Made by a program: the position numbers and the translations under genes. From Rotaria sordida (lineage: Eukaryota > Rotifera > Eurotatoria > Philodinida > Philodinidae): a DNA stretch of 64,000 nt. Under the pieces are notes generated by a model, which was given only the letters and a program-made list of their open reading frames with translations, did not search any database and was not told where the DNA came from. The stretch spans positions 1-64,000 of the forward strand of contig CAJNOL010000569.1 of the NCBI GenBank assembly GCA_905250125.1, written 5' to 3'. This document shows positions 1 to 12,900 of this stretch, in pieces (within the stretch, counting starts at the first letter, position 1; each line of letters starts with the position of its first letter).

Positions 1-110
1 CAATATGAAAAAGAAAACGAAAAGATAAGACTTCACTAATAGATTTTCCCTAAAAGTCTTATTGGAAAATAAAATAACTTAATGAAATATAAGATTAAAA
101 ATGAACTTAC

Positions 111-249
111 GAAGTTTTTCATAAGCTTCATTTCCATATAATGCATGATATAGCATTTTTTCACCACCAACAACAAATTCAGGAACTTGATAGACTGAAA
201 CAGTAGGATCATAAGCTCGATAGGGATTCATCGTAGTGCTAGTGGCCAT
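111..249 (-). CDS. First exon of an unrecognised protein gene (runs off the left edge)
   Basis: I do not recognise this protein. On the minus strand an ATG at 249 opens 46 codons plus one base that end at a textbook donor GTAAGT (first intron base 110), so this looks like exon 1 of a gene continuing to the left of the window. The peptide starts MATSTTMNPYRAYDP and contains VVGGEKMLYHALYG. It shows no signal peptide or membrane segment. Codon use is ordinary for the window. The start was chosen because it is the first ATG after a low-complexity, CT-rich upstream stretch. An alternative is reading through the donor for about ten more codons to a stop, giving a very short ORF, which is less likely. 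Confidence 0.5.
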
Positions 250-2140
250 GGGGCTTGTTTTCTTATTTGTGCGTATGAATGCAATAGATAATCAAGTGAT
301 TATTCTTCTTTTTTTTTCTTTTTTGCCAGTAGGTAACTACACTCGTGTGTGTGTGTATGTGTATATATATATATATATACGAACGATCGATGTTGTTGAT
401 GATTTCAGAATAAGAAGAGGAAAAAACAATGCATAATAATTTTTCTCGGCTTTCTCTCCGCCTCCCTCTCTCTCTCTCTTCCTCTCTCTCTCTTTCTCTT
501 TTGCCGATGATGATGAGGATGTGAGCAAGGGAGCTAACACGTATTTATATATTTATGCATAAAAAGAAAGAGGCGACTGCTGTTATTATTACTGCTGCTG
601 TTACTGCTGCTATTCTTCCTCGCATCCTCATCATCATCACATGTTTGCTTTATGTGTAATTGACTCTTTTTTTTTCTCTATTTTTTCTTATAGGTTTTGA
701 AAAAAACACAAAAACATTTTATGCCTCTAACTAATGCAGAATTTTTTTTACATTAGAAAAAAAAAACTTTAGACATAACAACCTTCAATTAAAAGAAAAA
801 GTACAATAGAACAAAATGACTAAAAAAAAAAGAAATTCTTGGCATATTTCTTAGTAAAAATATTGTTGCCGTCAAATGACGGTCAAAATCAAACACTGTG
901 TGTGGGCGTTTATATAAAGAAAAATCTTTGTTTTTTTTTTTTGACAAAAATAAACGATTAAAGGGTGCATTATCAATCGGATTTTATTGACAACAAATCG
1001 AGATAATTATCTTTTTTTATAGATGGTTTTTAGAGCAATACAACGAAATGATCTTGTTTTTTTCTTCTAATTATTCATAAGATTAGATTATATATATATA
1101 TATCGACATATGTAATCACCTCACCGCAAAGATTTCAAAAGGCACCGATCGTGGTGCAATAATAAAATGAGAACTAAAAAGATATCGCTTACCTACCAAT
1201 CTACAATACTTAAAGATGATTGACCGTGTCTAAAGCACGTATGTCTTTCTTATTTAATGGCGTTGTCGCGCTTTATGTCTTGTGTAAGATGTACAAAATC
1301 GTTTGTCTTCGCATCTTTTACTAACAAAATTGTTGATAAGACAAAGCGAAAGAAAGAGTTCTTGATTCACATAACTAATCCCGTTTGGTAAGGGTGACGA
1401 TTGATAAGACAATAGTAAATACTAAGATAAAGATGAACTCGAAATAGAATGAAGAAAATGAAACAGTTCAATTACTATTGACAATACTAAGGCAGTGATA
1501 TTTCAACTCATCATTGTCTTAATGAGTTACAAAGATTTCTATTTAATCTTTCGAAAAATTGACAAATACTCGATAAAAGATTAGTTCAATTCATTTTGTA
1601 TAACAAGAATATTACTATTAGTGTTTTTCTTTTTTAGTTTTTTTTTAAATCGATTTTCATACAGAATATAAGCTTACAATTATCAAACAATATTTTAACA
1701 AAAAAATATCTTTTCATTTGTATTCAAATAGAAATGTTCAATATAAAAAAAAAAAAAAGTTGATAATCAGTATTAAGAATATTCAATGATTGTGTCGTTT
1801 TTACAAATTTGCATTTCGATGCCAATTTGAATATTTCATGTACTATGAAAGAATATATGCCGTTGGTTAAACATGAGCTATTTACAAAGATTCAATCAAC
1901 TGTTCTAATCGAATTTGACAATAGACTTACTGATTGAATAATATAGTAACGAGAATGAACACGCACTCATAAGTGCTTGACGTATAAAAAAAGAATTGTA
2001 CTCATGATTAATAGTACTAATCGATATCATTTATCAGTAATTAGAGAAATCGGTGTGCCATTGAATAAGTTAGTCGAAGAAAAAGAAATTTTCTTGATTT
2101 TTTTTTTTATTATTATAATAAAAAGAGCAATGCATTTTGT
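250..2140. other. Gene-free stretch upstream of the left-edge gene
   Basis: No coding region is supported here. The stretch holds low-complexity DNA: a TA dinucleotide run near 361-380, a CT/TC-rich run at about 445-500 and CTG/ATT triplet runs near 570-640. These probably form the promoter and 5' UTR of the minus-strand gene starting at 249. The rest is AT-rich with no recognisable repeat ends. Confidence 0.5.
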
Positions 2141-3202
2141 TTATCTAAAGTCAAGATATAATCCAATATTGTGAATAATCATTTGAATTCGATGCATTTT
2201 GGAATCTTCTTCAATCCATTTAACTTTAAAATATGTGTTTGTTTGAGTATTCATTATACTTAAGATTTGTCGACAATATTTATCAAACATTATTTTTTCA
2301 TTATTATTATTTGTTCTTGCCAATTCACGACATCGAATAAAAATTTTAATAAAGGGAATTTTTACTGAATCTGGCCACCAATAATAAATAAATTTTTGAA
2401 ACAATGATTTATCTAATCGGGTACAATATATACCAAGATAAATAAATTTAATAATAGGTGTTATTGCTAATAAACGTTCAAAATAATCTGGTCTCATACT
2501 TTGGCGTAACCAAAAAAGTTTAATTTTTCTAAGTTTTGAAAAAGTAAAAAATGAATCTAAATAATAATTAACATGATCATTTTCAATTTCAAGTCTTTTT
2601 AATTTTGGCATATGAGATAAAAGTATATTCATAATTAGTTAATTTGAATTATCTTTAAATTTAACATAAAGTATTTCAATATTACTATTTATATTTAAGC
2701 TTTCAGTAATATTTGATATTGATCACCAAAAATATAACCGACATTTACAAAGTTTAGGTGAAGAAAGTATAGCTTCAATTAATACTTGATTTGGTATACA
2801 TTTCAGTGAAAGATATTCAATTGAATGATATTTTAAAAAATCTATACAACTAGGGCATATTTCTCGTTCATATATTTCAATTGTTAAAGATTTTAATCGA
2901 ATAAGTTCTTTACCATGTAGATTAAGAAATTGAAAAATATATTTTCTGTGTTTTTTAGTTGATAATTTTAAAGAAATTATACGATTTAATATTGTAGTAG
3001 ACCAAGAAGGGAAAATAGTCTGTTCTTTATAAAATATATCATCTTTTCTCAATTGAATATAGAATAAAAGATGATTGGAAGCAAGTATACGATTAAAATA
3101 ATTATTTAAATTAGTAAAAGCTCGAAAAAGATCATGTATTTCGATGTAACGAAATATTAGAATCCATAATTCAATTGGTAAGTGTTCGGCATATGTCTTC
3201 AT
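2141..3202 (-). pseudogene. F-box protein pseudogene with two in-frame stop codons
   Basis: The minus-strand frame from the ATG at 3202 encodes an F-box (ELWILIFRYIEIHDLF, residues about 11-26). F-box proteins couple substrates to SCF ubiquitin ligases through Skp1. After residue 159 the frame meets TGA (2723-2725), continues for 27 sensible codons, meets TAA (2639-2641) and then runs as LLSHMPKL to a stop at 2141. The intact paralogue at 25314-26369 has the same layout, including ECI/KCIPNQ-type and LLSHMPKL blocks, and needs no intron there. The segment between the two stops has no usable GT-AG pair that would remove both. There is no frameshift, so only point mutations broke it. A functional truncated F-box peptide of 159 residues cannot be excluded. 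Confidence 0.8.
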
Positions 3203-6200
3203 TCTTTTCGGTGTTTAATCACCGTTGAATTGGTTTTCTTCTAAAATATTCTGGTAAAATGTAAAATAAAATCATTCATCGAGTGATAAAATGTTAGGAA
3301 AAAAACAAACAAACAATGACACTACCATATTTTATCAATTTTATTTTCATTTCAATAATTAAATAAAAACTATATACAAAACGTATCTTTTTATCAATAC
3401 TTTTTTGTAATTTCAATCGTAGTATCGACTATAACAGAAGTTCTTGTATTTTTCTCTGTTTATTTAATCTTAAAATTATGATTATCATCGTCGTTTTTAT
3501 CAACCAACGTTATTCTACAATGCATCTTTCTTATGCAAGAATTTCTGGGCGTAGATCCAGTATCATATCCAGCTATGAATTATTGGATAAATGCTCACGA
3601 CTCGAAAAGTTATTGCCTATGAACTTTTTTGAAAAAGTGACCTTTCCTCAAAACAGGTGCTGACTGATAAATTACTTATAAATAAAAAATTCCTGACTAT
3701 ACCACCGATTGGATCATTTGATAATGGTATTTATATGTTTAATATTTTGAAAAAGATTAACCCTTAATTTATCATATGTGGATCAAAAAGAGTATGATTT
3801 AACTCTCAAAATAAATAGCAATATAAAATTATTTGAGAATAAATAACATTGTAAGTAAATATTCGAAAGATAGTACAATATAAATTGTCATCATTTCTCC
3901 TTTCAAATTAACAGTTCGTAGTTATCGAAGAATAAGTTCTAACTACTGATGTCACCAAGGATAAGCTAGGTCAAACATCATTCTATCATCAAAAAGAAGC
4001 AAAACATAATAACTACCATTAGTGACTATATTGCATGAATTTCTCTCAAGCTTGTAGGATAATACTTGTCAAAGGATATAAACCCCATAGGTGATTAACT
4101 TTGAAGATCGAAGAAGATAATTACCTGATCGAATCTTGTTTATTGCGAAGTAACGCTCTATATATAGACATGAGCACAGTGAAAATTTTCATGATGATAA
4201 GCAAATATGATGAGATGAAAAGAAGCAATTCAAGCGACAAGAAGAGCAGAATAGCGAAAAACACGTAAATCATGAAGGTGCGAATAGAAAAATAAAAATC
4301 CATGTGACAAGTAGAAGAAAAGAGAGAGAGAACGCATTCTAAGAGAAAGAGGCAATGAGATAGGAACATCACAGGATGGATCTTGATCACTCCAGAAGAT
4401 TGTTCTGCCACTCATAATCTCTTGATCACGTCTCTAGTCCTGACACCATGAATTCGATTCTATTGGTAAATATATGGTTAGTTTGTTATTAGTTGACATA
4501 CACAAAATGTACGTAAAAAAATACGATCAATTAATATTGTTGTTATTTCATATACTATTGATGAAGTTATTGAAATACTTGACAAAGATTGTTATTGATT
4601 TTTTCTTTCAACCATATCTATTTGACTTATCAGCAAATGTTATCAAATTACTTTGTAAATATTATTACGAAAATATTCAGGAATATATTCATATCCATGT
4701 TTAGTAGTCGATGCGAGATGAAGGAAATGTTGAAGAATTTTATTAAGCCATAATGATGGAGTAGATTTTTCAATTGAAAATTAAATGAAAAATGATGAAA
4801 AAAAAATCTAATCAGTGAAAATAATTATTTACATTTGTAAAACAATGAGAAATATCTTTTATGTAGTCGAATAAGATATGATTAACCCTAATATTACCAC
4901 CTATGAAATAGTAGTCTGATTCTCATCTGAAGTCCATACGAACCTCAGTTTAATTATCAAATAGATGTAGCTGAAATTATCTTTGGATAGTATACTAATT
5001 GTAAGAATCCTATACAACAAAACTCAAGAGGAGAACAATTTATCTAAGTACGGTTTATTAATCTTTCTTTTTCTCATTATCTTATCGTTCTTTTCTCATA
5101 TTCTTAAAATGTTTCCCAGCATGAATCAAAAATGGTTTTGTGCTGATTTGGACAACAAGAAATACGACAACTAATACTATGAGTATCAACTTTCCTTATT
5201 GCGTCCAAATTGAAATATTAACACAGAAATATGAAATGAGTTCTATATGCTGCGTTCCAGGTGAATCCCAAGTGATGAAGAAATATTTATATGTACTTTG
5301 AGCTGCTATATTATATTAACAGTGCTTGAATTGTATCAATGGATGTCATCGATATATCCTACATATTCTTTGAAATAAACTATTCTATAAAAGTGACTTA
5401 TTTTAATATGTTCTCCTTCCTGGAAGATTTAATAAAAAATTAATTTTTTTTTCTTTCTCAATAAAAATAAAAATCCTGCATTTGTCATACTAAATTTGAC
5501 GTTGAATATCAAATTTATTGTATAATAAATTATGAAATGTCAATAGCAAATGTCATTGCTTTGTTGGCATATTTTTTTGACTATAAATGATAAAAGAAAA
5601 AGATATCAACAATAGAAAGGTTAATAAATGTTTAGTTGATGTCTAATTTATGACCAAGAAAGAGATCATTAACCATATGTTTGACATATCTTTTGATAAA
5701 ATATTCAATAAGCAATTTTTTTTGTGTGTTAAATACAAAGATGATGAATATACCGTGTACACAAAAAATGTTTCTAAATGAGACGAGTTTTTCGATAAAA
5801 TTCGTCAATAAAAGAAAAATGATCTCTATGCTTATCATGTATAAATTTTTCCAAGTTCGCATTTGTGCAAAGAAGTAGATTCTATACCTCCAGTTAATTA
5901 GTTAATTCAACTTTGACAGTTATTGATGAGGAATTTAACCGAAAATTTAACGAAATAAGTTCTTGTCAATATCTTTCTTTTTCTTAAGATACTTATTGAC
6001 GTATCTTTCTGTTAGTTTTCAATGTCATGTTTAATTATGAATGATAACACTTATGAAATAATGATAAAATAATATATTGTATATATTCAAATAATATCTA
6101 AATAGCTATGAAAAAAAAACAACATACTTTTTCTTTATATAAAAAAATTCATTTCTAAAGATCTTCATCAAGAAGAAACATAGAAAGAGAAAATTGATGT

Positions 6201-6902
6201 TAATAATTAAAAGTGCTTCGAAAAAAAAAATACATTGAAAGTAACAGTTTAACAGAATATCTTTTACAGTCATTAATAAATGACGAATATCAATGCTGAT
6301 TGCATATACAATAGTTTAATGTGTTGATAGTAACCTGCATTACATCTTTTTGTTTTCAATTGTTTTATTGTTGATTTTTATCATGTTCTCAATTTGTTTT
6401 TGTGATTAAAGAAAGGAAAAATGGATATTTGTTTGAAAATAACCAATAGATGTATATGGTGTTCAAAATCTCAATTGTCAGAAAACAAAATGATCATCGT
6501 CACTATTGCTTTATCACATCGAATAAGTTCATTTTTTTTGTTTGGAAGATACATATGCTAAGTTTTTATTTATAATTCAAATAGTTAATATACTATACTC
6601 TTCAAAGATTACATCTAAGTAATATTTTTAGTGAAATAATAAAAATATGAAAATAGTGACAGTTTAGCATAAAAGTAAATGAATCTTTATGATTTATTTC
6701 AAAAAAGTTTATATTTCAGATTTATATATCAAGCTTTTACGTTCTTTCGAATTAAATAATTTAGTTATTTCGGCCACTGATCTGTCTTTTTAGATAATGA
6801 TCTTCATGAATCATATATATTGCAGTTGATATTGGATAATATAGCATATCATATAAATCTTTTTATACAGAAAAAGAAAATCTATGGTTTTGTGTAAAAA
6901 TA
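3203..6902. other. Gene-free AT-rich stretch
   Basis: Several open frames of 60-96 codons occur on both strands, but they are low-complexity, show no domain and have no consistent splice partners. I see no RNA gene and no clear terminal repeats. The 3' UTR of the hydrolase gene probably occupies the right end. Confidence 0.45.
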
Positions 6903-7688
6903 TTAAATATTCTTTTTAAAATATTCGATAGCATCTTGAACAGCTTTTTCACTTTGTTGATTAACTTGTGGAGAACCATCTGGTCGAACAATAAAACCAT
7001 GAACAGTACCGGGATATTTGAGAAATGTTCCAAAACCACTTGTAGCTAATTCTTTTTCAAAATATTCTTCAATATCAGGTGTAAAAATATGATCAATTTC
7101 TGCACATAAAAAGAGAATAGGTCGTCGTATTTGTTTAGCTTCTTCTTTCACTAACATTGATGGATGTCCAACTATGGCTGCTTTTATTGTTGATGATAAT
7201 TCAGGATGTGTTATTAAATAAACTACTACTTTAGCACCATAACAAAAACCTATTACCTAAAATAAAATAAAATAAAATAAAAACTAAAACTATTTAGTTT
7301 CTAAAAGATAAATTTTCAATTTTACTTGAATTGATTCATAATGTCCTTTAATAGTTGAAATAAATTTATCTGCAATTTCACATGCCTCAGTTGTCGGATG
7401 TCTTTTTAGCCAATCAGGTAACAAATCTCTATAATTGGGTATAGTAGGATTCATTGGATCTCCATGAAAATAATCAGGTATAAGAACTGTTGTACCAGTA
7501 TCATTAGCAAAACGATCTGCTAATTTTCGGGTATTAATAAAAGTATAACCAAATATATCAGTAAATAAAACAATAGCCGATTTTCCTTGACCTGTTTTAT
7601 AAATATTTACTCCTGCGACTTGTTCTTCATGACCTTGAGGTTGATGAGTTTGGTTTGCACCAGGATCAGCACAATGTAAACTATCCAT
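6903..7688 (-). CDS. Dienelactone hydrolase-like alpha/beta hydrolase (AIM2-like)
   Basis: Two exons, 7326-7688 and 6903-7256, joined across a 69-nt GT-AG intron in phase 0, give 238 residues, the usual length of dienelactone hydrolase (DLH) proteins. The nucleophile elbow GFCYGAK carries the DLH-type cysteine (residue 124), the acid is in AEIDHIFTPD and the histidine in GTVHGF, so the Cys-Asp-His triad is complete. No signal peptide or membrane segment is seen, so it is likely cytosolic. The N-terminal cysteine region, the TDIFG block, PD..HGD and the EIDHIF block resemble the fungal AIM2 branch more than animal CMBL, as far as I can judge from memory. The substrate is unknown; the family hydrolyses dienelactones and other small esters. 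The start at 7688 follows an AT-rich leader. The functional class is well supported and the origin is inference. Confidence 0.88.
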
Positions 7689-9960
7689 TATAGTTAAAGA
7701 AAATAATCTTTAATATAAAAGAAAACAATAAAAATGCTATACTATCTTATAATGTCTTTACAAAACACAACGCCGTGATGATTATGATTGACTTTATAGA
7801 TAGTAAACCGAGCAAACATGATATTTACATAATTGTCTGTTCATTATTTTTTTTTCTATTATCTACCAGTAATTTTTACAAGCATCCAGATGACGCTCGT
7901 ACTCCGTATAGAATAACAAATTTCAATCGAAATTGTCGTCAGATATAGTTAAGCTCAAGACACTAATCATGCTATTTTTTTTTTGGTTAAACATATATTA
8001 CTTTATCAAAGTCGTTAGCATTAATTTTAAACATTGAATTATATCATAACATTACAGAAATCGAAACAAATAAGAAAACTTTCATTCGGATTCGATTCGA
8101 CTCGCAATGCTGCCGGGAAAGTATATCCTTATTTTCGTATATGTTACACTTACTACTTACTTTCTAATTTTTTTTATTTTAGCAAGCCACTTATATTTCT
8201 ATTCCCTTATTTAAAACAAAAAAAAGTATAATAGAAATAATTAGATTTTATAAAATAGAATTACTCATAAACGTTAGATATTAATGAAATAGAAAAAAAA
8301 TAATATAAATGACGCTTGAAAGATCTGAATTTTATACACTGATTGTATCTATCAAGATTAGACGAACGAAAACTAATCGCTACAAAAAATTAGCTGAAAA
8401 GTTTGATACTAGAAGTAATTATTACAGTTTGTTTCAATAGAGAACTTTATTTTAAATAAATAAGTTAAACAGATGTAAAATAAATAATAAATAGAAATCA
8501 TTCGACAATCTCGAGATTATTAAAAATATGAATTGTTTTTTTTTCTCCTGATATATGGATATCGTGAAAAGTTAAAATATCTTTTTATTATTAAACTTAT
8601 GATACCAAAAGATTGTTATGTAATTGTAAATAAATAGTTATTGAAAGTATTTCACCTATTAAAGAATCTTTCAATTATAGCGTACGTCTGCATGTTTTAA
8701 TTACATATTCGCAACGAGCACTTCTGTTCACAAAAAATAGACGGACTTGATTATAACTTCTAAACTGTTATTCTTTGCGTTAACTATATGTACATCTTAT
8801 TTGAGTCACTTATGAGCTTCACGTAATGTTATTAGGTCAATTTAATTCTTGTCAAATGCGCATTGAAACCTGAAAGTTCAAGCTTTTATTCTTTTGTTCC
8901 AAATTTCTTGACTATTTTTCATAGCAAACTATTTTCGTTCTGTCTTTTTTTTTTTGGTTTTATCACGCTCAACTGTTACTAAATGTCTATCCACACAGGA
9001 TAATGAGAACTGTCGTCCAGTAGAAGACTGTAATATGAAAATTAATATTTTATCTTGCTTTTTTTTAATAAGATAACCGAGTATCTGTATTTTATTCGTA
9101 CTTATCAAACTGTGATTGAATATATTCCAACTTCTTCTGTTTTTTTATTTGATTTGATTTTTTCGATATGTTTATGATCCAGAAAACATATGGAATAAGA
9201 GCATTTCAATTCGATTCGGCCTACTTTTCAAATATTGAATTCGAATTCGGTTTCTGTAACATTACAATATTATTTAATAAAGTAACACATTTCTAATGAT
9301 TTCTGTTAAATTGATTCTCAATGTGTACTTTGTGATTTATGATAAGAACAATTCTTGAACAAAAGTTTCAGAGTATACATCACATTTAGTTTCACTCATG
9401 TATGGTAACTACGTGCAGTGGACAAAACAATTGGAGCGAATAAAGTATGAGAAAATCAATAGTGAAAAAATAATTAAATCTAGTCTAATCAAAAATTTTA
9501 ATTGAACATCGAATGATAGATAATTCTGGAGAAGTATATAATCAAAATAATGATTTAAAGTTGAAAAATGACGTGCAATACTGATATAACAGTTGAAAAA
9601 AATGTTGAAATTACTATTTTCTAGACAAAAAAAAAGAAATTTCTTCTCAATGCTATAGTGTTTCCAGTAAAAAAACACAATATCATATCCAAAATCAAAA
9701 TAAGAAATTGTATTAAATCATAAATATTACTGTATTTGCGTATGGAGAACATGTATTGAGATTTTTCTCTTCATGATTTCCTCTTTGTCTAGCTATTGAA
9801 AACAGAAACATGCTTTTTGGAGATTTACATGGTTTCTTCTGATTGTTTATTGAAACATAATTCACAAAAAAAAGAAATACATTTACATTAGAACGCAAGT
9901 CTATATTTGACTTGTTTAAGAAAAATGTCTCTGGTGATATGAAAACCGCTTACACGTATT
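7689..9960. other. Gene-free stretch between the hydrolase and lyase genes
   Basis: No supported gene. The short open frames here are AT-rich noise. The left end is the promoter side of the hydrolase and the right end the 3' side of the ammonia-lyase. Confidence 0.45.
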
Positions 9961-12900
9961 CTAAAGTTTGGATCTCATCGACGAATGATGCAAATAGTGT
10001 TTTGATCGAAGCTTTTCAATGGTTGGTTCCAATGACTTATAGAGTGGTCCATTTTCGTTTCCGATGAGATTTTCGGCTACTCGAGCTATATGTTCATCCA
10101 ATGCATGCTCTCCATCATCCCAAATATAAGGACGCTTTCTGTCAATAGGTACATTTATAATCAATCGAACAGCTTCATAAACACGTCGAGTATTTTCCGA
10201 GAGTAATGGACGAGCATCATAATTAGTTTCTTTCTCAATAATATTGGCTCGTAAATCAAGTGCTTGAACACAAACAAGAAGACAAATACTCAAATGTTGA
10301 CACAATGTAGAAATTGATTGACGAGCGAGACATGCAGACATTTGTCCCATTGAATTGATATTCTGATTGTACTGTTCAGCGTGTGTGGGGAATTTATCGG
10401 TTATAGATGTACCAAGAAAAAGCAAAACGGGCATAATTGAATTACCACAAATTTGAAGAGCTTTGACACCAATATTTACTTGACGAGCACGATTACCAAC
10501 TAAACAAGCAGGTAGACCATTTTTAAACTCAGGTGTAACCAACTGGGCGACCTGTACATCCAGATGTTTGGCCATAAGACCAATAACTTGTCGTAGTCGA
10601 TCCATAGCTAAGGCCACATGCTCACCAAGAAAATTACCACCACCTAGAAATGTTAATAAAACCTTGCTTAAAACCTCCCAATATGATAGACTGATTAAGT
10701 ATTTAAAGTAACTTGATTGTTAACAAAAATGATATGTACTATGAATCAAAATATTGTTGGACTAAGTCTATGAGAATTTTATTTCAAAATGAATTTTAGA
10801 CAAAAAAATTACATTGATTTTTTCCAAACAACAGAAACTTAGAGAATCTAGCAAAAGAAACCTGCTTATCGACAGAAGACGGAAGAAGAGGATCTTACTA
10901 TGCATAAAAGATACACATATCTCACTCATCCAAACATAATGACACCACTATTTATTTAACGGTACATTTCGAATAAGTCGTTACTATGCATACATCTGCA
11001 GAGATATCATATTTTATACTTTATCGACGACGGGCCTCTTTGGTCTTTAGAGTTATCTATTATTATATTGTTATATACTCTCTTTTTTTGAATGGTGAGA
11101 CCAGTAAGGTTTTAGAGTTATTTACCATAGTAAATAATTCTAAAGATCCCTTAACCCTCCCATTTCTATTTGAAATCGAACGCTGGTTTTGTTCTTTAGA
11201 TTCAGATTGAAATAAAATAGACTATTGTATAATTGGACTAGAACAAATACATTCCTTTGAGATAAAATGAATATGAGTCAAAATCAAAACTTTAATACAA
11301 ATGAATGCAACTTCGATTTAGGATGTGAATAGAAATCTGAAACTGTGAAAATAATTGTAAACGAATATTTACATATAATATTTATTCGATAAAGAATTTT
11401 TTTTGGCATACAGAGCATTTCGAAAGTCCTCCCCCCCCCCCCTACGCAATATAACTTTGAATATTTTCACTGTATATTATCAAACTAACTTACTCTTTCT
11501 TAATTATAGGGAAAATTTTTAAATTTAATTCGTTCGAAACAACTTAATAGATAGTACTTTGAAGATCGAAGTAGAAATAATGACACAGTGCGAAGCCAGC
11601 CGATATATTAGTCTTTCAGTCAACCAGTAGAAAACAATACTGGTTTTGTAAACAGTTTATCAGAAAGAAACTTTCTCAAATAGTGAATAGACTACTGTTT
11701 AGTCACTACAAAAGTAACTTGTTCTGTCATATGCGTTTATTTATGAGGCATCTTGTTGCTACACGTAGCACGTTTTAACTAGAGTTCTATGAAATAATTT
11801 CACTAATAAATACATAAGTTAAACTTGGTTTCGTTTGTTAACTGTTGAGTGAAATTGCTATTTCAAAAGCAGTGAGATGATTCTTTAGAAAACGTATCAT
11901 GATTACATCAATTTTACTCAAAGTGTTTCAAAATTTCATAATTAGTAGAATTAAATGTTCTGACATCAAAACTTCTCTTCAAAACTTTTCCAAATGATGT
12001 CTTAGTAAATTTCTACCCTTGATTGTAACAGTTTCCCTAACCATAATCTGATTTTAAGGATTTTCTTATTTTTGATGATAAAAGACTATAATTTTCAAAG
12101 CAGATACTAATCAATAAGATAAATGTTTCCTTAAGCGAAAACTTTTTTTCTCCAACATTTCTTTTGGATTGAAAAATTATCCAGAAAACTGGATTTCTCT
12201 CAGATTTTGGAAGTCTGCTTTCTTCGACAAGGAACACTATTTGATTATCAATACTATATGAGTTAGAGTTATCTTTAAATGTTCAATCGAACATTTGAAT
12301 TTTCAAATGTGTACAGCTAAAATTGGTAGTGGAGTATGAAGATTTAAGGAGCTGATTTTGATTTTACCTAAACTTTTGAACTCTACTGAGAAAAAAATAA
12401 GGATTCTAGTGAGAGAAAAACTTTTTATTTAGGATCTTCTTGACCTAGGCTATAATAAAAATTATTCACTTTCATGGTCAGTGAGTTTTAAAGTTTTGGA
12501 AAAAACCTAGTATATTTCCTTCTCAAAAAAAAAACCATTGATAGTAAAAGTGCTGGGCTAATACTGAAATATCACTTCTCTGATAGATTTGTGAAAATAG
12601 ATTATGAATATTTACTGTTATCCTCACGACAGTTCTTACTTCTTCTCAATAGGAAGTTCACAAGTTCAGGTAAAAATCAAAATCGGCTATTAAAATCCTC
12701 ATACTCAGCGATCAACTTTAGCTTTAAATCTTTAAAAATTCAAATATTCGATAGAACATTTAAAGATAACTCTAAAGCACACAATATTGATGATCAAATC
12801 ATGTTCCTCGCCGAAGAAATCAGGCTCGCAAACCCTCAGGAAAAAAAAAAACAATTTTCTAGAGAACTTTTCAATTCAAACGAAATGTTGGAGGAAAAAG

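Noticed and set aside
2633..2725. Intron or recoded stop codons rescuing the F-box gene
   Set aside because: There is no GT-AG pair that removes both stops and keeps the conserved LLSHMPKL block, and the intact paralogue has continuous coding sequence there.
4121..4415. 96-codon hydrophobic minus-strand frame
   Set aside because: It is Leu/Phe/Ser-rich with no domain, and an overlapping frame of similar length exists in the same place. This fits AT-rich noise.
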